Below are positions 57,225 through 64,000 of a stretch of DNA of 64,000 nt, in pieces. Origin of the DNA: Lucinisca nassula (taxonomy: Eukaryota > Mollusca > Bivalvia > Lucinida > Lucinidae); NCBI GenBank assembly GCA_963580285.1, contig OY757023.1, forward strand, positions 91,723,108 through 91,787,107. The letters run 5' to 3'. The translations under genes were made by a program, and so were the position numbers. The notes under the pieces are model-generated. The model searched no databases. It saw only the letters and a program-made list of their open reading frames with translations, and had not been told where the DNA came from. The first letter of the stretch is position 1, and each line of letters starts with the position of its first letter.

Positions 57225-57282
57225 TAGAAACGAAAAAAAAAAAACAAAAAAAAAAAAAAAACAGGAAGTTAATAATTAAGAA

Positions 57283-57518
57283 AGTTCAGTGGAAGTGCAA
57301 GAGCTAGAATTTGCAATAAACCGTGCTTTGTAAGGTCTTTTATGAAGTTTTGGTAACCAGTATATCGTAGGAAGCTTGTCTTGGCCTTCTGTAACACGCA
57401 CAGCAAACTTGGTGGCTGAATGACAAATATGTTCATCTACTATAGCTCTCTCTTCAGCTAAAGGCTGAAGTTCATAGGCCTTAGTACCACCAAGCTCCTG
57501 CTTAAGCGTGTTGACATA
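57283..57518 (-). pseudogene. Fragment of a different reverse transcriptase, perhaps Penelope-like
   Basis: The minus strand is open for about 78 codons: YVNTLKQELGGTKAYELQPL, then AIVDEHICHSATKFAVRVTE and LPTIYWLPKLHKRPYKARFI. The YWLPKLHKxPYKxRFI block is an RT finger motif unlike the CR1-type copies nearby. I recall similar blocks in Penelope-like or related elements but am not certain. It abuts the LINE fragment that follows on the other strand. Confidence 0.55.
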
Positions 57519-57544
57519 GTGGAGCCGTCACACAACGACGACGT

Positions 57545-58078
57545 AGGTCTTGTTCGCCCAATCTTGGAATATGGTAGATGTATCTGGGACCCCGGTGGAG
57601 GGGTCCTTAACGATGAAATTGAGAAAGTTCAGAATAGAGCTGCTAGATTTGTGACAAGCAATTACTGCTTTGAAACTGGGAGCATGACTGGAATACTTGG
57701 AAAATTAAAATGGGAGTCTCTCAAGAAAAGGAAAAAAGACAGTAGGCTAATCCTTTTATACAAAGGTCTAAAGGGTGCTGCCAGCATTCCAACAGATGAC
57801 CTTGTTCCCCCAGCTAGACACTGTAGAAATCACCATTCGTTGGCGTTTCAGACCCTTACTGCAAGAACTAACATTTATAAAGATTCGTTCTTCCCCAGTA
57901 CCATTAGAGATTGGAATGCCCTTCCCGATTCGATTATTTCGACAGCTGAAGGTGCTGATGATTGTGTAGCTAAATTTGCCTCTCTGGTTAGAGCTAGGGA
58001 CTAACTTCCCACATCACAGGTCCTGGTGTATGAATGTCATTTGACGTTTCACCAGTAACAATTCTGATTCTGATTCTG
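57545..58078 (+). pseudogene. CR1-like LINE, 5'-truncated 3' end
   Basis: 57545-58004 encodes VRPILEYGRCIWDPGGGVLN through RAARFVTSNYCFETGSM to FASLVRARD, then a short 3' UTR and the tail (ATTCTG)3 at 58061-58078. The frame is open. Same family as 34961-42368. Confidence 0.85.
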
Positions 58079-58560
58079 CCTGAATGCCAGGGTGCTTAAG
58101 GAATGTAGTGCTGAAATTACTCCTGTGCAGGCCTTTATTTTCAATGAACCACTTGCCCAGGGCATTGTACCAGATGACTGGCGACAAGCAAATGTTATCC
58201 CGATCTATAAAAAAGGGGGAAATATGATGCAGCAAATTATAGACCAGTGGCGCTGACATGCATCTGTTGCAAAACCCTGGAGCATATATTAGTTAGCAGC
58301 ATTAACAAGCACTTAGCCTTTGATAGCATTCTTGCTGACGGTCAACATGGTTTCCAAAGGTCTTGCGAAACTCAACTAGTTCAATTTTTCCATGACATTG
58401 TGAGAAATGTGGAGGGGCCATAAACCGTGGCCACAAACAGACTGACTTGATCATCATGGATTTCGCCAAGGCCTTTGACAAGGTACCCCACAGAAGGCTA
58501 TGGTACAAATTGGACTACTATGGGATAAGAGGATCCACTTACTTTCCATGCCCTCTAACA
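58079..58560 (+). pseudogene. Reverse transcriptase fragment, frameshifted
   Basis: In shifting frames it gives LNARVLKECSAEI, DDWRQANVIPIYKKG, RPVALTCICCKTLEHIL, GQHGFQRSCETQLVQF and LIIMDFAKAFDKVPHRRLWY, the conserved first half of a non-LTR RT up to the first catalytic aspartate. Several indels. Confidence 0.8.
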
Positions 58561-58644
58561 CATTTAGTTGGAGCGGGGAAATAGTTGAAAGATAACAATA
58601 ACTCGAGTCGTGTGTGTCCGAAAATGGCAGGTGGATTTTTTTCA

Positions 58645-58790
58645 CTCTGAAAATGTATAAGTTACACATTTCCAAGACGTTCACAAACATACATTACACA
58701 TATATAAATTACACATTTCCAACAGACGTTCATGAACACACATTACACATATATAAATTACAGATATATAACATGAAGTTATGTAAAGTA
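58645..58790. repeat. Short tandem repeat, about 55 bp unit
   Basis: ACATACATTACACATATATA and AATTACACATTTCCAA recur two to three times. Confidence 0.65.
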
Positions 58791-58906
58791 TGGTAACCAA
58801 AGATATACTAGTATTCTTCAAATATGTCCAGTGATCTGTTACCCATTTGCATTTTATCTATGTTAAAATATTCTAGTGGTCAAGTGATCATTTATACTTA
58901 GAGTTT

Positions 58907-59094
58907 ATCCCTCTCCCGCTGATTACGGTAACCTCCCTTTTTAGCAAACAGTGTGGATCCAGATCAGAGCCATCTGATCAGGGCCCACACTAACTGAAAC
59001 TTATTCTGAAATCTGTAGGATTAGATCACACCAAACAAACTGATTGGCCCAAAGTCCGGAACGGGTGCGGCCCAATTAAATTCAGCGGGGTCAG
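58907..59094. repeat. MITE family E-like, diverged
   Basis: Ends CCCTCTCCCGCTGA and TCAGCGGGGTCAG; centre AAACAGTGTGGATCC with GCCATCTGATCAGG. Confidence 0.5.
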
Positions 59095-59696
59095 TGTAAA
59101 TGCTAATAAAACAACAAAAAATAATATACATACACCTATTGATTTATGGAACCAAGTGTATCCTCTCTCAAGCCACAGCTCACTCTCTCAGTGTCGTCAG
59201 TAAGTGCTGCAAGCAATGAGAATAAATGGTGATAACTATAACGAAGGATGGTGATGTTAAAGGCTGAAAAAGAAATACTTATTGCAATCGACCGCCATCC
59301 TGAAATGAACAGAGAATATCATAAATTCCAAAATTTCAAAGCACAAATTGCAAAATACAAAATGATCAATGCCCTCTCCATCCTGACACCAAACATATAA
59401 CGATCAAAACAAACACCTACATACCATGTATGAACCGAGGTACACAACCAGATACAATCAACCAAAATGGCTAACCAGACCTTTCTTGTCAGAAGTAAAA
59501 AAGAGGAATGAATCCAAACAATGGATATCTTTCAGCTGACCAGGATACCCAATAAATCACCTGTGTTGTGGTGGGAATAGGTCAAAGTCCAACTATCAGT
59601 TGGACCAAAAAAATTATTTACTGGTCAAAGGGAGACAACAATGAAAAAACCATGGATAGCTGACGGTAGTAATGGCCAAATTCTAGCCCGGTTACA
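59095..59696 (-). repeat. Candidate 3' LTR
   Basis: On the minus strand it starts TGTAACCGGGCTAG and ends TTAGCATTTACA (TG...CA), 602 bp. Immediately before it is a purine-rich GGACAGGGGAAGTA (59697-59710), a plausible polypurine tract. No second LTR is in the window to compare. Confidence 0.45.
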
Positions 59697-60070
59697 TACT
59701 TCCCCTGTCCAGTAAATGACGTCTCGGCATTTGTCCATACTTCGTAAATCATGAAAATATAATCAATTTAACATAATATTTTTAAACATTGAGAAATTAA
59801 TTATTTGGTAATAATTTAGCAAACTGTTGAATCGAACAATAGCTCGAATATTTCTGTCACCTATAATAGCTGTTGAAATTCTAAAAAAAATATTAGTTCT
59901 TTTATAATCTGTTGTCATGCTATCAAAAAAAAAAAAAATCATTATTTTTTTTCTATCTTGACACTGTAAAACATATATTAGAACAGATTAGCAAAACTAT
60001 TTACAACAGTAGATAAAAATCAAAAATGAGTTCCTTTAAGAGCAATGAAAACATTCATAAGAAAGAAGAT

Positions 60071-60099
60071 GGGTCATACTACGTAGTTTCGGCTAATAA
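60071..60099 (-). ncRNA. Truncated hammerhead
   Basis: Retains GAAA, stem III and the 3' strand of stem I, but the CTGATGA core and 5' stem I are missing; the next unit joins directly. Confidence 0.75.
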
Positions 60100-60156
60100 A
60101 TAAAAATCAAAAATGAGTTCCTTTAAAAGCAATGAAAACATTCATAAGAGGAAGAT

Positions 60157-60202
60157 GGGTCATACTACGTAGTTTCGGCTAATAAAGCCTCATCAGTGAC
60201 CC
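60157..60202 (-). ncRNA. Hammerhead ribozyme, type I, copy 1
   Basis: Minus strand: stem I GGGTCA, core CTGATGA, stem II GGCT-TTATT-AGCC, GAAA, short stem III CTACGTAG, then TA and TGACCC closing stem I. All core bases are present; predicted cleavage follows the A of GTA. Stem III is palindromic and tiny, which favours cleavage as a dimer, as described for other mobile-element hammerheads. Confidence 0.88.
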
Positions 60203-60538
60203 TGCAATGATCCGGCAAAGAAAGCCAGAAGAAACATACTGCAATTGCGCGAATTTCGAACAGGCGATCGATTCAAAGACTGACACAAATCAAAATGGGG
60301 TCCAGATAAATAAAAACCTGTCTAGTATATCAGTCTAAACCAATATTTTTTTCCGATTTCGCAGAATATTCACGCTGATCTCAAAGGACCAAAAGTAAAA
60401 TATAAACTGCACTATGGTTGATGTACCGGGAGACGTTTTACGGCCGCCACACGGCACAACACCAGCTGCAGTGAAGGCAAATAAAAATAAAAAATGAGTT
60501 CCTTTAAGAGCAATGAAAACATTCATAAGAAAGAAGAT

Positions 60539-60584
60539 GGGTCATACTACGTAGTTTCGGCTAATAAAGCCTCATCAGTGACCC
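60539..60584 (-). ncRNA. Hammerhead ribozyme, type I, copy 2
   Basis: Identical in all 46 positions to the core at 60157-60202, exactly 382 bp away. Cleavage at both would release a 382 nt RNA. Confidence 0.88.
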
Positions 60585-60991
60585 TGCAATGATCCGGCAA
60601 AGAAAGCCAGAGGAAACATACTGCAATTGCGCGAATTTCGAGCAGGCGATCGATTCAAAGACTGACACAAATCAAAATGGGGTCCAGATAAATAAAAACC
60701 TGTCTAGTATATCAGTCTAAACCAATATTTTTCATTTACTCAATCTTCAAACAGCATATGATATATACTGTTAAGTATACTTCAAGGCTTTACAAAACCT
60801 CTATTCATACTCTAATACACGTCATTCTTGAAATGGCTTGCGATACTTTATTAGCTGCCTTTTGCAAATCTAACTTATACTATAGAAATTTAGTACTGGC
60901 AACATCTCTTGCAGTGTTATTTTATCTGAAATATGAAAACAAAATTAAAATTATGTATAATATCCCTCTTTCCACTTTATCAAGTCATACT

Positions 60992-61700
60992 TTATTCCTT
61001 CATTACTGCTAGCCCCAAATTGTGTGCAACACTTGAATCTACCCTGGATAACAATCCAGAATTCATGAGGGTATCTAATGACATAATCTTACTATCATAT
61101 GGATTTGTTACCATTTGATTCATTTGGTAAGATTCAAACCAAGAGGGTGTTTTCTGTTCTCTAGTTGACCTCCTCTCAGGGGGGGGGGGGGGGTGGTGAA
61201 TGTCTCTGTTTTCTTTTAGTTCTATCTTCTGCTTTGGTCTGTTTTTCTTCAGAACCATCTTTTAAGTTATCTCTTTCTATTACTGTATCCTTACTCTGTT
61301 CTTTGTCTACATCTTTATTATTGTCATATTTCTCTTGTTCTACTGCACCTCTATCTAAACTGTCGTGCTCAGGAACATTTTGTCCTGAGGCTCCATCAAT
61401 TGTACTGCCTGTCCTCATTTCTATCTGGCCAGTTCCTTCACCTCCTGCATTCTGTTCTGCCTCCGCTCGTTCTTTTCTAAAGGTTTCTTCCTGCTGATTC
61501 TCAATTAGAGTATCATCTGTAATCTGTAACAGAAATCCTTCTTCATCGGAATGTGTCTCACTAATCTCTTCTATGTCTCCATTATAAGTTTCAGGAAAAT
61601 GAGCGTCCTCATTTATATATGTAGGTACTACATACTCGTATCCTGATTCCTCTTCTGAGGATTCTGATTCTATGTCCGTCTTCGTTTCGTGAATATATTT
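60992..61700 (-). pseudogene. Gypsy pol C-terminal region
   Basis: Minus frames give DGSEEKQTKAEDRTKRKQRH, a proline run, then RRSTREQKTPSWFESYQMNQ, typical of the basic C-terminal tail of gypsy polyproteins. The frame changes at a G run (61178-61192), which probably varies in length. Other pieces are acidic and low in complexity. Confidence 0.6.
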
Positions 61701-61711
61701 TCCTAAAGGTT

Positions 61712-62803
61712 CTACTTCAGTTTCACCTTTACCTTCGGATACATCCTTTCTGTTTTCATCTTGTTGTGCAACAGGCTGCTCCAGTGATTCCTCTTCATTG
61801 GTGTAGGTCTGTTCACGTCTTTTTCACTATCAACTGAATCTTTTCCAGTATCTGTTGAGTCTACTGGCAATAAATGATTCCGATGTAAGGTCTTCACTAT
61901 TCCCTTCTCTGATCTTATTTCAAACACTGGAATATCATCTCTTGGTTGAGCTATCACGTCATTAAGATCTCCTTCAAATCTGTCTGCTATCTTATGTTTG
62001 TCTTCAAATGCCAGAATCTTAGCCAGTACTTTGTCACCAACCACAATCTTTGAAGCATTGGACTTCTTGTCATATTGTTGGTTCTGTTTGAGTCTTGCTT
62101 GGTCTGAATGTTGTTTATCTAATTTATGTGTTGTCTGCATTCTGTTCTGTAGATCTTCTAAGTATTCTTCTGTGGTTCTCTTAGCAAGTTTGCCAGTGCT
62201 AGTTTCAAAAACTGAATCTGTAGGTAGCTTTGGCTTTCTTCCGAACATGAGCTCGAATGGAGAAATCTTTGTGGTCTCATGTTTCGTACAGTTGTATGCG
62301 TATACTAGGGATGGTACATATTTCTTCCAATCTGTTTTCTTCGACTGTTCCAGGGTGCCAAGCATGCTGAGAAGGGTCCTATTGAAACGTTCTGTACAGC
62401 CGTTTCCCATAGCATGATAAACTGTTGTTCTGGACTTAGTCATTCCCATGATGTTATAAAGTTCTTTTATGATGTCAGACTCAAAATTCGCTCTATGATC
62501 GCTGTGCAGTTTTGAAGGAATCCCATAGTTGACAATAAAGTGATTGTAAAATGCATCTGCAGTTGTTTTGGCCGTTTGATTTTTAGTTGGTATCGCCAGG
62601 GCATATTTGGTAAAATGATCTGTGATCACAAGAATGTTGCCAATTCCACCTTTTGATTGTTCCAAAGTTAGATAATCCAGGCATACTAATTCTAAGGGGT
62701 AAGATGTCTCAATGTTTACTAGCTCTGCTCTAATATTTGTGGACGACTTTCTTCTGAGAAATCGTTCGCATCTAGATATCCAGTTTTCTACATCAACTGT
62801 CAT
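61712..62803 (-). CDS. Ty3/gypsy integrase, catalytic core and C-terminus
   Basis: 363 codons. The DDE catalytic residues are visible: LVCLDYLTLEQ (D about 39), SKLHSDHRANFES (D about 101), CTERFNRTLLSML (E about 137). YNCTKHETTKISPFELMFGR and VVGDKVLAK are the usual later blocks, and LHRNHLLPV marks the end of the C-terminal domain. The enzyme would insert reverse-transcribed DNA. The frame starts in the region that normally follows the HHCC finger; upstream a TGA replaces the expected Trp of FFWPGM. Confidence 0.9.
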   Translation of the reverse strand: MTVDVENWISRCERFLRRKSSTNIRAELVNIETSYPLELVCLDYLTLEQSKGGIGNILVITDHFTKYALAIPTKNQTAKTTADAFYNHFIVNYGIPSKLHSDHRANFESDIIKELYNIMGMTKSRTTVYHAMGNGCTERFNRTLLSMLGTLEQSKKTDWKKYVPSLVYAYNCTKHETTKISPFELMFGRKPKLPTDSVFETSTGKLAKRTTEEYLEDLQNRMQTTHKLDKQHSDQARLKQNQQYDKKSNASKIVVGDKVLAKILAFEDKHKIADRFEGDLNDVIAQPRDDIPVFEIRSEKGIVKTLHRNHLLPVDSTDTGKDSVDSEKDVNRPTPMKRNHWSSLLHNKMKTERMYPKVKVKLK

Positions 62804-63260
62804 TCCTGGTCAAAAGAAGCGCTCCCTCAAGAGTGATAATGTTCTTTCACGACCTGGGTGTCCTATATCATTATGAAGGCCTTTTAAAACACTTTCTCTG
62901 TAACATTCAGGCAGTACTAATTGATCTAGTGTTTCTTCTCCTTCTTTCACTCTTCTGTAAAGCAGACTTCTCTTCATTTTCAAATTGTGGAAGTTCTTCT
63001 TCATATTTAAGTCTTGCTCTTAAAGGAACTCATTTTTGATTTTTATTTTCCTTTGACAAATGTATGTTGTTGGTAGGTAGTTTCTTATCCATGACAGCTC
63101 TAACCCATTTGCCAATTACTGCATCATTTCTCTGTTCCTTCCTTATTTGCCTCATCTCTATCTGTGTCATATGCTGCGTAGGCTTTTCCGTTGCTTCGAT
63201 GATATATATCTCAGCTGCTGGTATCACTTCTATGAATAGGGGACATTCATGACACTGCAT
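62804..63260 (-). pseudogene. Gypsy integrase zinc-binding region and RNase H-integrase linker
   Basis: 62810-63004 gives LVLPECYRESVLKGLHNDIG and GRERTLSLLRERFF, the first part of the HHCC finger, then TGA at 62810-62812. 63030-63260 gives MRQIRKEQRNDAVIGKWV, the usual linker. Between them is a stop and frame change at 63018-63050, where the sequence matches the retrozyme end. Confidence 0.7.
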
Positions 63261-63265
63261 ATGGC

Positions 63266-63690
63266 TTTAACATTGCTGTCTTCTATCTTCACTCTCTCTC
63301 CGTCATTATCTTGTAGCTTTTCGTGAGGGTATCTGGACATTCCATCAGCATCGTGGTTCTTAAAACCTTGTCTGTAAATTATGTCAAAATCATACTGTCC
63401 TAATGCTGATGCCCACCTCTGTCCGGTTGCATCCAGTTTAGCGGTTGTTAGCATATATGTTAACGAGTTGTTAAATGTGTTCCTAGTAGATAGTCAGAAA
63501 ACTTGTCTGTAACTCCCCATTTCAGAGCTAAGAACTCTAGTTTATGAGCTGAATAGTTTTTTTCAGACTTTGTCAAACTTCTTGATGCAAATGATACCAC
63601 TCTTTTTCTGTTTATCCTGGACATTATAAAGCACGGCTCCCAATCCTTTCCCGGAAGCATCAATATGGAGCTCAAATGGCTTTTCAAAGT
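63266..63690 (-). pseudogene. Gypsy RNase H domain, deleted and frameshifted
   Basis: Fragments: FELHIDASGKGLGAVLYN (about 63610-63690), ASRSLTKSEKNYSAHKLEFL, DKFSDYLLGTH, then a gap and MLTTAKLDATGQRWASALGQ, FKNHDADGMSRYP. Bases for the usual FTVYTD after LGTH, including a catalytic Asp, are missing. Confidence 0.75.
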
Positions 63691-64000
63691 AGAAGTAAAA
63701 CAAATTACAGGAATTGATACAATTAACTTACTCCACCCATAAAAGACACCAAAGGGAAAGAAATACAAACATTAAGCGACCAGACCATAATGGAAACCTA
63801 AACAAAGGAAGGCCATAAGGACAGTTACTTTCCCACAAAATGGCCATATGGCCATCCAAAACCAAAAGACACAAGTGATACACACAGTAAGTAACAAACA
63901 ACAACATAAATAAATCGCCACAGAAGAGCCGCCTTGGAACGGTCAGTGGAAGATTTCCACTGGGGGGCTTAAATCGATTTTACGTGGCCACAATCCTCGC
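63691..64000. other. Unassigned edge sequence
   Basis: The gypsy similarity ends abruptly near 63690. No recognised repeat; ATGGCCATATGGCCAT at 63839-63854 is a short palindrome. Confidence 0.35.

Larger units (their letters stand above)
60013..60737 (-). mobile_element. Tandem hammerhead repeat (retrozyme-like)
   Basis: Unit copies are 60013-60099 (truncated), 60100-60481 (382 bp) and 60482-60737 (partial). They share AAAAATGAGTTCCTTTAAGA, CATACTACGTAGTTTCGGCT and TCCGGCAAAGAAAGCCAGA. The minus strand of the second and third holds a complete hammerhead core. Tandem hammerhead-bearing units of a few hundred bp are the hallmark of retrozymes, whose RNA self-cleaves and circularises; they encode no protein. 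Confidence 0.75.
59095..63690 (-). mobile_element. Ty3/gypsy-type LTR retrotransposon, decayed
   Basis: Minus-strand order is RNase H (63690-63270), zinc-binding region (about 63000-62804), integrase (62803-61712), acidic C-terminal region (about 61700-60992) and candidate 3' LTR (59696-59095). Gag, protease, most of RT and the 5' LTR are absent; the right side is cut off near 63690. Stops and frameshifts show that it is dead. The retrozyme-like repeat at 60013-60737 lies between pol and the LTR. Confidence 0.75.

Noticed and set aside
61165..62417. Plus-strand frames of 110 and 139 codons
   Set aside because: Antisense to the gypsy pol region.

Overview
The window is animal nuclear DNA: AT-rich, intron-containing, with no operons and no prokaryotic signals. 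The mix of SINEs, palindromic MITEs, tandem-core rolling-circle-like elements and CR1-like retrotransposons resembles bivalve mollusc genomes. A heterodont such as a dreissenid or myid would fit, but I cannot fix the species from sequence alone.

Host gene. One conserved gene is visible: atypical protein kinase C (aPKC; PRKCI/PRKCZ orthologue) on the minus strand. Six exons with compatible phases lie at 24937-25058, 20703-20792, 17808-17858, 14901-14986, 9641-9781 and 5544-5643. They encode most of the PB1 domain, the PB1-to-pseudosubstrate linker, the pseudosubstrate, the complete C1 zinc finger and a proline-rich linker. The first exon (beyond 25058) and the kinase exons (left of 5544, probably outside the window) were not found. 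Introns are packed with mobile DNA, in several cases within 10-25 nt of a splice site.

Layout. 1-5050: two tandem-core elements (about 13 x 144 bp and 5 x 317 bp). 5.0-25 kb: aPKC exons among SINEs, MITEs, tandem arrays and short hAT-like elements. 25-34 kb: more MITEs and SINEs, plus a 2.3 kb rolling-circle-like element that splits a SINE and is nearly identical to one at 11.2-12.8 kb. 34.3-42.4 kb: a decayed CR1-like non-LTR retrotransposon (minus) whose first ORF has a 2A-like motif, two PHD-type fingers and an endonuclease; it is broken by two later insertions, one of them itself broken by a hAT-like element. 43.2-52.4 kb: a multi-level nest in one SINE copy that holds a 5'-truncated SINE, a 1.0 kb TIR element and a 7.7 kb Mutator-like element; the last contains a LINE fragment and a 4.1 kb TIR element, which holds a 2.6 kb hAT-like element. 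52.4-59 kb: SINEs, low-repeat sequence and fragments of three kinds of reverse transcriptase. 59.1-63.7 kb: a decayed Ty3/gypsy-type retrotransposon (minus) with candidate 3' LTR, integrase and RNase H remnants.

Most striking signal. Between the gypsy pol remnant and its candidate LTR, at 60013-60737, is a tandem repeat whose minus strand carries two complete type I hammerhead ribozyme cores 382 bp apart plus a third truncated one. This is the layout of a retrozyme, a small circular-RNA-type retroelement. A roughly 30 bp piece of the same repeat also interrupts the gypsy pol frame near 63.02-63.05 kb.

All calls come from reading the sequence and recalling family features. No database search or folding program was run.
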